A stretch of 25,650 nt of DNA from Chara braunii (Eukaryota; Streptophyta; Charophyceae; Charales; Characeae), in contig BFEA01000513.1 of NCBI GenBank assembly GCA_003427395.1, forward strand, positions 263,600 through 289,249, given 5' to 3'. The notes under the pieces were generated by a model. The model was not told the origin of the DNA and made no database searches. It saw only the letters and a program-made list of their open reading frames with translations. Positions within the stretch are counted from its first letter, which is position 1. Each line of letters begins with the position of its first letter. The position numbers were made by a program, and so were the translations under genes. Of the stretch, positions 8,578 to 17,368 are shown piece after piece.

Positions 8578-9597
8578 CCAAATCCTGCTGTCCCTCTCTT
8601 TCGTCCCCGCTGCATTCCACTTTTGCAATCCATCCTTCTCTTTCTCCTCCTACCCAGTCTGTACAGAATGTTGTGATTCGTCGCCTAACATCCTCGGTTT
8701 GTTTAAAGAGGTCTAACTGTGCTTTTGTGTCCAACCATCTTTGTGTGAGTTCAAAATGCACCTGTTGCTGGATTTGTTCTGTGATTTTTGGACCCTCCAC
8801 TCTCACCTTCTCCATGACCAGGGTGCATCTCTGCCACCAAAGTGCCCATATCACCGCTCTCCTTCCGAGCCTATACATATTTTCTACAAAGGTCGTGGCT
8901 GCTCCTGCCAGAAGCCAATGGTCAGCCAGTATGGCTTGCCAGGACCAGGGCCAGGGGATTACTGGTTCCATTTTTCTCCAAATGCGATCCCACCATCCCC
9001 AAATAAATTGGGCGATTGGGCATTGTATAAAAATATGTGCGATGGTCTCCGCCTTCTTATGGAAGGGAAAAAGACTCTGGCACCTCTGGCACCACGGAAG
9101 TAGCAAGCCTCTTTGTTCGAGATTCGTGCGGTTTGTCATCCAGTCCTTTGTTGGCAAACATTGGTGGGCAATCTGCCACTGCAGGGAAGTGATCTTCATG
9201 GGTTTAGATTTTTGTTCCCCGAACCATTGGATTGGTGAGAGGAGGGTAGCGATCTGTACAAGTGTTAGGGGGATCCAAGGACTATCATTTGTCATTAGTG
9301 ATCGGGAGATGACTTTGAAAATCAACGCTTTTGCTTCATCTTCTGGGTCAATAATGGCTAATCCCCCTATAGATCGTGGTTGGGCTATATACTTCCAAGC
9401 CACTCTACGGATGCCTTTATCATCCTCGTGGTTGTTCTTCCATAGGTATGCTGACAAGGTACTTCTCAATTTCTTTATATTTGGATCTTTGATTGGCCAA
9501 AGGGCCAATTTGTACCAAATAGTTGATAATATTGCGTTGTTAATGGCTAAAACTCTCCCCACTAAGGAGGTGTGGAGACCCTTCCACTTTGTCATGC
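8578..9597 (-). pseudogene. LINE B ORF2 fragment: RT thumb fused to zf-RVT
   Basis: An open frame from 9595 begins with KWKGLHTSLVGRVLAINN (RT thumb), followed by GGLAIIDPEDEAKALIFKVI, very like LINE E. At about 9240 it jumps (QIATLLSPIQWFGEQ) into the pre-finger region. About 0.8 kb of connector present in A is absent. The finger then reads SLQWQIAHQCLPTKDWM, LPWCQRC and HIFIQCPIAQFIWGWW, very like LINE A. The fragment lacks the RT catalytic core at its 5' side. Beyond about 8578 the frame runs into A's ORF1; B's own C-terminus is at 2514-2612. Confidence 0.82.
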
Positions 9598-10310
9598 TAC
9601 AGATGACGATCTCTACCAGGACAATGAAACACTATTCCAGCATGTGCCCATCGAAATTCAAGGGGCTTTCGTGCAGGAATTAGCCCAAAAGTATGAAATT
9701 GTTGATTTTATTGATCCCTTCCCCCCCCACGTGGCTCCAAGGGGATGACTATCTTATGGTAGCCCTGGATCTACCGAAAGACCACCTTTTTACCATTGAT
9801 GGCGTGATCCTCTTCCGAGTGGGAGAGAGGGATTTCAAAATCCACACTGCACATAAAACAAGGCCGTGGTGTTTTAAATGTCAGGCATACGGTCACCTCC
9901 CCATGGAATCGGATTGCCCCCACCACCCGACCAAAAAAAACAGATCTGCAGGACGATTGTTGCGCGACCCATTCAAAGACACATGGTGGAGAGCGGTTGA
10001 CGCAGGGCATGAAGGATGAGTATACGCGGATGAACCTAAAGAAGGAGGCGGGGTGAGAGGTGGGACTGGAATACCCAAACCGCCAAACCAATGGATGCCC
10101 CCAAAATCAGTGGAAGCACAGATGGATGGGGCCACCAAGCCCCCACGTCCTCCCCCCGAGGGAAAAAAACGCACTAACTCGTAAAAAATAGAAAACGTCA
10201 AACACAGTGGGATTTAGGCCCCGCACAGAGCCCATGCTTCAGGATTTTGTCACCCCGTAAGATCTGGGAGATTTATGGCAGACCCCGCCCCCAAAGAAAA
10301 AAACACACTC
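9597..10310 (+). pseudogene. gag-like ORF1 fragment with zinc knuckle (element D)
   Basis: Plus-strand coding sequence unrelated to the ORF1 of A, C and E. It starts in one frame (LYQDNETLFQHVPIEIQGAF), shifts by one base at the C8 run 9721-9728, then reads GDDYLMVALDLPKDHLFTI and WCFKCQAYGHLPMESDCPHH. The CxxC-x4-H-x6-C spacing is a variant of the CCHC knuckle typical of retrotransposon nucleocapsid or ORF1 proteins. After a TGA at about 10017-10019 the frame continues as a Pro/Lys-rich tail (PPRPPPEGKKRTNS) to a stop at 10182-10184. There is no start codon at the left edge, where it abuts B. It may be ORF1 of another LINE, or an inverted 5' piece of B. Confidence 0.65.
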
Positions 10311-10502
10311 CAGCAAGCCTGGAACCCAACTTTTCCAGAACCGGGATGAGCTTATCATGACGCATCCACCTGAGTCCGTTACCCATCGATTCCCAAAGAG
10401 GGGTTGACGGTAAACTTCCTCCCAGCGGTCAGGGTAGGCCCTGTCCGGAAGTGGGAGACTACATCATGTGTTCAGCAAAGATGGTCAAAAATTGTCCATC
10501 AC

Positions 10503-11864
10503 CTAGCCTCTGCCATCCACCCCTTCCCTTCCTTGGGGGAACTTATGCGGGACCGTCCAGAAACGGTCCTCCAACCATGTCAGTGGGTGGATCATTTGAG
10601 GAGTTTCCAGGGTCAGCCACGCCAGGTGTTCCAGAGCTAAAATGCACCACGGACACTGGGGGGCGAAAATAAGTTTTTTAATCCACTTTAATTGCAATGC
10701 TTGCACCTGTGTGGTTGAGTCAATTATCCCCAAGCCTCGCCTTGCCTTAGGCTGGATAATTGAGTCCCACGCCACCCAGCTTATCACATTGTTTTGTTCA
10801 TTGTCCCCCCTTCATAAAAAAGTCGCCGCCTTTTTTCTCAGACTCCTCAGGGTTGCTTTGGTCAGCGGCGACAATAGTGATTTGCACCACAATGTTGCAA
10901 AAATTATATTGTTGATTACTAGGGTACGACCAAAAAGGAATGTATGCTTTATTCCTCCAGGTTTTTTTTTTTTTGGCTCGAGGCGCGCGTCATTTGTTGG
11001 TGGACGTTCTTTTGAGGTCATGATTACCCCTAGAACTCTTACCGGGGTCTCTAGCGGCATCTGTGTGATACGTGGTGACTCAGAGGGGCGGCCCCCTTGA
11101 TAGTGAATCCACCATCCTTGTGATTTTCTCCCCCAGTTGACTGTCATATCCGAGGCCTTGGCAAACTTTTCCATCATCTGTTGAATTTCCTCCATGTTGC
11201 GATGCGTGGCCTCCACTAGAAGTGTGAGATCATCCGCAAAACGGGAGCATATAGGGATTGCGTCCTATGGGACGTGTGTAACACGGATTTTGGTGATGTT
11301 CTTATTAGCCCGAAGATTAGCGGTCAGTGCCTCCATAATGACCAAGAAGAGAAACGAGGCGATAGGGTCCCCCTGGCAGACCGACCGTTCCAGACGTAAG
11401 GGTGGTGTCAGACATTCGTTGACTTGCACGCAAGTAGTTGCATTTTGGTCTAGGATTTGTATCCAATGTCTGAAATTTGGCTTTATTTTTTCCAGACCTC
11501 TGTCCAGGAACAGCCAGTTCACATGGTCGTAGGCCCTTTCAAAATTGATGAACACCAAGGCTGCGTTTTGACGGGAGTGTCTTGTGAGTTGGAGCACCTC
11601 GTGAACTAACAAAATGTTCTCTTGTATATTTTTATTCTCCATGAAACCGATTTGGGAAGGATGGATGATATCTTCCATTACCGGAATCATTTTGTTGGCA
11701 AAGGCTTTGGACAACATTTTGTATACGACTGTGAGAAATGTGATACTAGGGTGATATTTTCTAATATTCATTTTGTCTCTTTTTTTGTATAGGAGGGTCA
11801 GTATCCCTTGCCCCACTCTTTCCCCCATCTTTCCTATGCGCCATACTTCTTCAAAGGACCCCAT
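10503..11864 (-). pseudogene. LINE C ORF2, reverse transcriptase domain
   Basis: One frame from 11864 to 10503 with a TAG near 11260 (A has Glu) and a TGA at 10812-10814 (A has Trp). Motifs are QGILTLLYKK, FINFERAYDHVNW, QGDPIASFLF, CSRFADDLTLLVEATHRN (motif C, just after the TAG), GRTLVINN and GLGIID. In motif A the first catalytic Asp is replaced by Asn (codon 11546-11544), a change expected to abolish polymerisation. Compared with A there is a short insertion in the fingers (KYHPSITFLT). The frame ends near 10503; downstream homology continues in damaged form to about 10320. Confidence 0.85.
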
Positions 11865-11987
11865 AACATCCTGGCTTAAAAAATACCATAAAGTTTTCCA
11901 AAAATTTTTAGGAAAATTGTCAATTCCAGACGCTTTTTCTCCTTCATTTACAGCAGGGCGCCTCTAGGGATTCACGCTGCTTAGACG

Positions 11988-12506
11988 TCAGTGTTTATTA
12001 ATCGGTTTCAAAAATTCTTTCAATTGACGATCGTGGTATGGTATGTCCGACTTGTCCACATGCGAGGAGATTAAATCTTTATAGAAATCATATGTTATTT
12101 TAGTACAACGGACCGTGGTCACGACCGGGGTCGATTCTCCAGCTTTTGGTTTATAAACCGCCTCAATCGTGGTTCTTTTGAGATGTAATTTGGCCAGACT
12201 GAAAAAATGGGAATTCATTGTTCCTTCAGTAGAAAATCTAGATAGCATTGCCCTTGTCTGGGCTTCATGCCGTCGATACTGTGCGTGCGTGAAAAGTTGG
12301 GACTGCAACTCCAGTATATGGTTTTGTATTTCAGAGGTCCGTGATTCCTGCCCTTGTGAAATTTGCTTCTGCTCTGCATCCATGAGGTTTTGCATTATCA
12401 TAATTTTTTGTTGGTATTGCTCTGTAGTTAGATATTTAGAATAATCATTGCACTTTTTTGCCATAAAAAAGGTCGTTGTTGAACCATGAGATTTAAGAGT
12501 CCTCAC
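11988..12506 (-). pseudogene. LINE C ORF2, linker between endonuclease and RT
   Basis: 173 codons including the stop, aligned with A's linker: MIMQNLMDAEQKQISQGQ (likely coiled-coil), STEGTMNSHFFSLAKLHLKR, TKITYDFYKDLISSHVDKSD. It stops at a TGA after INKH. The following stretch to 11865 has two stops, a small deletion and a frameshift before EKASGIDNFPKNFW reaches the RT. The interval 12507-12666 also matches A but in broken frames. Confidence 0.75.
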
Positions 12507-12666
12507 AAAGACGGTAACCTCTCCAGAAATCTCAAACCTACTGCAGGTATTTCTGGAAGGATTTGGACTGCAGTAGGGAGGTATTAAGTTTATAATAGCT
12601 AGCCCCCTGGTCCAGCCGTTTGCGAAAGGTCAAAACTGCCATACACATCCTGTGGTCCAAACCTGG

Positions 12667-13446
12667 TTATTGGCTGGTGGACAGTATTGCTGCGATGGTG
12701 AACCCTCCTCCCAATACTTCTGACGCCAGAATGAGATCAATCCTGGACTTAGACAGTCTGGAGGGATCATTATTCTGAATACATGTGAAAACTCTTTCAT
12801 ACGAGAAGTTGCGCCTGAAGGTATCAAATAGTGAGAGGGGGCCGCGTACGTCTCTCAGCATCCGCTCATCCTCCTCTGCATTATGTGAGGTGGTCGGGTA
12901 GATTTTCCATTGGTTCAGCCATCTATCCGGTGCGACATTGAAATCTCCTGCTAAGATTATCAGGATATATGGAGTGGGGACCGATCTTTCAAAAAAAAAT
13001 CTTCTCTCACGGGTCGTGTTAGGGGCATACAAAGATATAATGTACACCACTTCTAGTTCCAACATGCCCAGTACCTTGACCCATCGTCCGTCCTCCTTAT
13101 TAGTTTCCCAACTGAGCACTTGTAACCGTGATTCAGGCGGGATCCATATTGCCACCCCGGCGCTCCCCGGGCTGGGGGCAAAGGCTTGGTAGCTTTGAAA
13201 GGGCCAGACTTGCTTGTAAGCCCTGTGATGTTCTGGGGTGTCGAGCATGTGGGTTTCCTGAATGCATACAACATCCGGCCATGTTCTTCCCCCAACCCCC
13301 CGCATTAAATCCCATAATGCATTTTTTTTTCCCGGGTTGCGGGATGCTAAACCATTTACATTAATCGATCTAACATCCAGGTCTGCCTGCTAGAGAGTGT
13401 GTTTCCATTTTTCATTCTTACCATACACTGCTTCTACCCAGTCCAT
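12667..13446 (-). pseudogene. LINE C ORF2 start: AP-type endonuclease (EEP)
   Basis: The start is ATG 13446 (MDWVEAVYGK), aligned with A's start. A TAG at 13390-13392 (codon 19) stands where A has Gln (LLQQADLD). The endonuclease is otherwise more complete than in A: SINVNGL, CIQETHM, GVAIWIPPESRLQV, SLYAPNTTRERR, LAGDFNVAPDRW, and SRIDLILASEVL, all in one frame. A frameshift after ILSTSQ (about 12667) cuts off the final His motif. One stop codon is the only break in this stretch. Confidence 0.87.
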
Positions 13447-13478
13447 CGTATTTTGTCAGTCCCTTTACCCCCCTTCCT

Positions 13479-14515
13479 TTATCCGTTTTGTAATAGTGAC
13501 CATTCTTGTGTCTCCCAGTTTACCCCCTTATTAAGAATATTTTTTCTTAGTATAGTACAAATGCATGTGAGCAGATCCTCCATATATCGCTAGGTTTTAT
13601 CTTTACCTGTTGGGTATCTAGCAGTGCGTTATGTGTACGCCACTGTAAACCTGCCTCTTTGTTTTCTTCGAACCTTACGTAGAGGTCTTTGTAGGCCATC
13701 TTTTGGTTCTCTGATGATACGCTGATGGTGGCCTTTGCCCCTGGTTTGTAATGATTTGTAATGAATTCCGTAACTTCATGGACCCGTAATGCCCCTTCCC
13801 TCCGCATATACCACACATGTAATGTCATTCCTCCATAGGCGGGGGCGTATGGGTCCTCTGACTCAGCAGGTGACAGGCCTAATTCCCATTTCCCTATTTT
13901 CTTTTTGATTGCAAGAACCAACATTTTTTCCTCCTCCGACAGGTCTTTGTGATCCAGCCCCTTCTCTATGAGGTGACGCATCTTTGACCACTTTGAAAGC
14001 CCCATTTCCTTTGCAGCCTCTGCAGCCTCATTTTCTCCCTGTTTGGTCGGTTCAGTGTGTGCGGCCAGTTGTGTATGATCAGGGGGGTGAGGGGGGGCTT
14101 GTCTGTGCAGCTCTCTGGAGAATCTGATGCTTGTCGTTGGGGGAGGCTGGAATTTTGTGTGCATGATGTTCCAAATTTTGTACAATACCTGTTGCCAATT
14201 CGTGTTTTGTTGTGGGTCTTGCCCCAAAGCTTGTTTCAGGCCGGGGCTCTTATCCAGCAGCGTAAAAAGTTGTACGTAAGCCTCATCCCAGTATGACTCA
14301 TTTGGGCCTGTATATAGCCCCTGAAGTTGGGCTATTAACTACTCCGTCAGGCCTTTTAGCTTGGTCTCGACGTTCGTTTCTCCTTGAGATCCCCAAGCTT
14401 CGGGTGTGTTGTCCATCATTTCCTCATCTGCAGGGCCCTCCGACAGTTCCCAATCCATCGGTTGGGGTCCAAAAGCTTGAACAAATGGGTCTGTACTAGG
14501 GGGGGGTTCTTCCAT
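13479..14515 (-). pseudogene. LINE C ORF1
   Basis: A frame from ATG 14515 (MEEPPPSTDPFVQAFGPQP) runs with one in-frame TAG (14339-14341, codon 59) through NESYWDEAYVQLF, NTNWQQVLYKIW, a Pro/His-rich stretch, KMRHLIEKGL, KWELGLSPAESEDPYAPAYG and KDLYVRFEENKEAGL. A one-base frameshift near 13590 hides the C-terminus, which resumes as CTILRKNILNKGVNWETQEW to a TAA at 13479-13481. It gives the N-terminal part missing from A. No known domain is recognised. An alternative reading frame upstream (LEEPTPNMDTPERSLPW, about 14560-14510) suggests the protein may once have started earlier. Confidence 0.75.
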
Positions 14516-14776
14516 GGCAGAGATCTTTCAGGAGTGTCCATGTTTGGAGTTGGTTCTTCCAGGGCCTGCAGCCGTTGTGAACGGTCCAAAGTTATTACCT
14601 CCCTTGAGGTGTGCTGCCTGGTCGCTTGCTAGGTGCTAAGGCTCTCAACCCTTAATTCTGGTTGTTTCTTTCCCCCCCTTCCCTTTTCCTCCACATCTCC
14701 CCCTCCTCTTCTCACCCCCTCCTTGGTCGTTTGTTCACCCTTGCTTCCTATAGGGTTCTTTGGTTCCCCTTAACGA
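14516..14776 (-). other. LINE C 5' region, purine-rich
   Basis: Minus-strand continuation of LINE C upstream of ORF1. It is rich in G and A (on the plus strand, long C/T-rich runs near 14670-14740) with coding-like stretches in Lys/Arg/Gly interrupted by stops near 14628 and 14720. It may be a degenerate N-terminal basic region of ORF1 or the 5' UTR. The foldback at 14777 separates it from related-looking sequence at 15111-15280. Confidence 0.35.
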
Positions 14777-15110
14777 CCATTTCGTCAAAATGGACATTTT
14801 TTATTTTTTGAACGAAATTGAAACTAAGTTTTTTGGCCGAAAACTCGTCAAAATTTGTTGTTCCTGAGGTTCCAGCGTTTTACAAACGCTGGACCCCCTG
14901 GCTGTACATGGACCTAGCTTGAGACCAGGCACCTCCAAGCAGGACTGACTGGAGGTACCTGGTCTCAAGGTAGGTCCATGTACAGCCAGGGGGTCCAGTG
15001 TTTGTAAAACGCTGGACCCTCAGGAATAACAAATTTTGACGAGTTTTCAGCCAAAAAACTCAGTTTCAATTTCGTTCAAAAAATAAAAGATGTCCATTTT
15101 GACGAAATGG
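14777..15110. repeat. 334-bp foldback (long inverted repeat)
   Basis: Arms of 161 bp (14777-14937 and 14950-15110) with a 12-base loop (14938-14949). The arms match at well over 90 percent by eye; mismatches include gttg against ggaat near 14860/15025. Each arm contains a smaller palindrome, ccagcgttttacaaacgctgg or a variant. Termini read ccatttcgtc...gacgaaatgg. There is no internal ORF. It could be a foldback/MITE-type DNA transposon or a source of hairpin RNA. Flanks (cttaacga and cagttctt) do not form a clear target-site duplication. Confidence 0.9.
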
Positions 15111-15280
15111 CAGTTCTTGTAGTCTGCGCTCCCTTCCCCCTCATGTTTGTACATTTTGTCCTGCTTCCCCTGGCAGTTGTTTGTCAACCTGCTTGTCCCC
15201 TGTTTCTGTTGTGCTTGTTATGGCCTGTAATTTGTTGCCTAACATTTTGGGGGTGATTTGTTTGTTTTGGTTTTGCAATA
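15111..15280. other. non-coding stretch, possibly LINE C 5' leader
   Basis: A T-rich plus strand. The minus strand holds an open stretch (NKQITPKMLGNKLQAITSTT, ending at a TGA near 15141) of unknown identity. It could be an upstream part of LINE C's ORF1 split off by the foldback, but no paralogue in the window confirms this. Confidence 0.25.
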
Positions 15281-15780
15281 ACATTCGGTTTCGGGCTAAC
15301 CTGGAATGGCACACAGGCTGGTCTAGAGTTGGCTTAGGGACGCTCCCTATTGTGGCTCCGTGCAAACATTCGGTTCCAGGGTGGCCCTGAGTGGCACTCA
15401 TAACAAATGTAACAGCATCCCAATAGGCGCCCAGACTGCCCTAGAGTTGAATTAGGTAAGACATTGCCTAGGGTGGCTCCGTGGAAACATTCGGTTCCAG
15501 AATGGCGTTGGATCATAACTCATGACTAATAATAACCAACTGAGGGTGCAAGGGGGAATGGGCCGGAGACCTTCCCTGGCAGGAATCGGCCCTGCGGCGA
15601 ACTAGTGCGGGTCACGGAAACTAACCTTGCCCCCTCAGCATGAACAATAACACAACCCCTAATACGGCAATAATAGTAGGCTATGCTAGGAACATGGCGC
15701 CCAGGTTGGGTCAGAAGGGCTGACTCAGGTAAGACCTTGGTTAGGGTAGAACCACTAGACACTTCCTAGGGAAAGGCTCT
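15281..15780. repeat. degenerate interspersed tandem repeats
   Basis: The motif acattcggtt recurs at 15281, 15366 and 15487. Surrounding blocks also recur: gtggctccgtg(c/g)aaacatt; ggcgcccag followed by cctagagttg or gggtcag; aggtaagac(a/c)ttg then agggtgg or agggtag. Spacing is irregular (85, 121 and about 250 bases), so it is a decayed tandem array, not a CRISPR. No coding function is seen. Confidence 0.6.
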
Positions 15781-15799
15781 AAGGAATATTCGTTGTCTT

Positions 15800-16095
15800 A
15801 CCAAACCTGGGCTGGTGCTCATAGGAAAACGGACAATGAACGATCGTACTTCGCGACCAAAGTGCATGTGCGACAAGGCTCGCTCGATAATGCTTCGACT
15901 CGGGCTGGGAGAGGTTTGTCATAGCCTATCGCTGGTGTCGGCAACCGCTGTCCGGTATACCCGAGAGGGTCAAACAAGTGTCCCTGTAGATGAGGAACCA
16001 GAGGCTACGCTATGTAACCAGAAAGATGAGGTAGGCAGGGGTGGGTCCTGTAAGCAACCTTAAAAAAAAAAAAAGGAAAAAAAAAAAAAAAAAAA
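15800..16095 (+). mobile_element. retroposon 3' part with poly(A), related to the 227-1570 element
   Basis: A plus-strand unit ending in A13-GG-A19 (16062-16095), immediately followed by LINE F coding sequence, so it is an insertion. The segment near 15873-15915 (cgacaaggctcgctcgataa then tgcttcgactcgggctggg) matches about 34 of 42 bases of the minus strand at 490-531 in the large retroposon, also some 200-300 bases before its tail. No tRNA-like head was found, so the 5' boundary is unknown and may include the repeats at 15281-15780. Confidence 0.5.
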
Positions 16096-16299
16096 GATCT
16101 GGAAGTGAACCCACTATGGACTAACATCCTCACTCTATGGCGAGATATGGGCCCCCAGCATGCTCTAGTTCGTCAATTTGGGTGTCTCCAACCACGAGGT
16201 TGGATAAATAAAATAAGTCGTGTCTCCACCCCCAAGATGGCATGAAGTAAGCCTGACGGTCAGCCCTTTCCTATTACAAAAGATTCCCACTGGCTCAAT
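16096..16299 (+). pseudogene. LINE F ORF2 connector, part 1
   Basis: A single plus frame from 16096: LEVNPLWTNILTLWRDMGP, later PFPITKDSHWLN, with one TGA near 16244. LINE E has ILLDPLWPYVLKPWRRRGP and PFSLKNNSSWLTW at the equivalent place. The frame is cut at 16299 by insertion of LINE E and resumes in phase at 23137. The RT of F is not present upstream; the poly(A) of another insertion abuts 16096. Confidence 0.75.
16286..16299. repeat. target-site duplication of LINE E, left copy
   Basis: The sequence cccactggctcaat is identical to 23123-23136. Extending to 17 bases gives one mismatch (ttgg against tggg). It directly borders the A32 tail of E. Confidence 0.85.
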
Positions 16300-16300
16300 T

Positions 16301-16302
<2 letters not shown>

Positions 16303-16334
<32 letters not shown>

Positions 16335-17368
16335 CAACACAACCCGGGAGGATGCTAGGGGAGCTGATATGAGCAGGCAGTGCCAGGCACCCCTAGCACC
16401 TCCTAGGAGGCTCCATCTATTGGTGGGGAGCAACACCTGCTGGAAAACGGGTCCAGCGTCCCTCAGATACAACTTTTACAGCACAATGAATGTTTGGGCA
16501 TTTTGGCCGTGGAGTCGTCATTCTACAGCTTCCTCCTATCCCTCCGGGCTGCATATGTTTCCCACTTCCTTTATATAGCTCCTACTTACTAGTGGCCAAG
16601 TCTCCCCCGGGAGGCTGCCCACCCCATCTTTAAGTCTATATCTGCTCTCCCCCTACTGCCGACGGCGGACCACTATCCAGATGTGTATGCACCCCCCCAA
16701 GTGTATTGATCGTGAAGATGGTTTGTGATGCTTATTGATTAGGAGAGGTATGAGCGGACCACACCTTCCACCTCCCATTGTCTTTGCTATCCTGTCTACT
16801 TCCGGTCTGTTGTCCTCACCACCATACTACCGGCCCCTGGACGCTGTTGAAGGGAAGAACATCTTTGCTTTGTCCTCGGATTTATTCCCAGGGTGGGGTA
16901 GGCCGTGGCTACACATTATGGAATGCAGCTCTCCCCTCCCCAGGGTGTCCTTGTGATGGAAATCCCTATCCAATCGTTGTGAGATGGCAATGTCTCTTGC
17001 ATCTTGTGTGTCCGTCGGTGCCGCTTTTGTCGTTTGCAGTCGCTCCACTTCTTGGTCCTGCCTCGGTGGAGATTGTTAGATAAGAGGGAGATTGTCAGAT
17101 AAGGGGGAACGGTATGGGGGGAAGGGGTGGGGTTATAGAGCAACGGGGGACAGATGAAGGGTAGAGGGGGGAGAGGAGGGAGATGAAGTGGATTAAGAGC
17201 AGAGGGAACGGGGTCAGGGCCATAATCATAAGAAATAACCTTTAAGTGCGTGGCGTGTATCCTTTTGTGGACAGGGGCCCGGGTGGAGCCTTATTGTGTT
17301 ACGAGAACGAAGTTGGGTTGCAAGAAGGGGACTTGGAAGGCATGAAAGCGTCTCCTTTGCCATAATGG
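16303..17368 (-). other. 3' UTR and poly(A) tail of LINE E
   Basis: Runs from the TGA/TAA region after HWKQWRAT to the A32 tract. It has a purine-rich plus-strand patch (17100-17210, many G runs) and a small tandem duplication of about 20 bp (gattgttagataagaggga and gattgtcagataaggggga, 17070-17108). The conserved 3' hairpin is at 16439-16457. No ORF is convincing. Confidence 0.65.
16439..16457 (-). promoter_or_regulatory. 3'-end hairpin of LINE E
   Basis: Perfect stem gctgga/tccagc with loop aaacggg, then gtccc on the plus strand, 104 bases from the tail. It also shares the neighbouring block ctattggtggggagca with A and G, although the E subfamily's proteins are clearly diverged from A. Confidence 0.6.

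Larger units (their letters stand above)
10320..14515 (-). mobile_element. LINE C, 3'-truncated
   Basis: A minus-strand sister of LINE A with ORF1 (14515-13479), a 32-base spacer, and ORF2 from 13446 to about 10320. Homology to A stops after the connector residues SRFWKSWV, so the zinc finger, 3' UTR and poly(A) are absent. Loss of the 3' end is not produced by ordinary retrotransposition and points to later deletion or recombination against D. The element has several in-frame stops and frameshifts and a mutated RT motif A. Confidence 0.8.

Noticed and set aside
2605-8607. The 8-bp ttcgtccc at both ends of LINE A as a target-site duplication
   Set aside because: Homology of B continues past 8600 toward 8578, so the right copy lies inside B, not at the junction. 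A small target deletion explains the data better.
1852-9623. 16-bp inverted match between 1852-1867 and 9608-9623 (gatctctaccaggaca)
   Set aside because: The copies are in opposite orientation, so they are not a target-site duplication. The match does not extend, and a single 16-mer match by chance is not improbable in a window this size.
8256-9683. A 475-codon plus-strand open frame
   Set aside because: It is antisense to the well-supported LINE B and A coding sequence on the minus strand, has low-complexity Gly runs from a G tract, and shows no recognisable domain.
14777-15110. Assembly artefact from a joined inverted duplicate
   Set aside because: The arms differ at several scattered positions and contain indels, so they have diverged since duplication and are not a simple copy artefact. 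Read-level confirmation is not available here.
15281-15780. CRISPR-like array
   Set aside because: The repeated blocks are long, imperfect and irregularly spaced, there are no uniform spacers, and the surroundings are eukaryotic retroelements.
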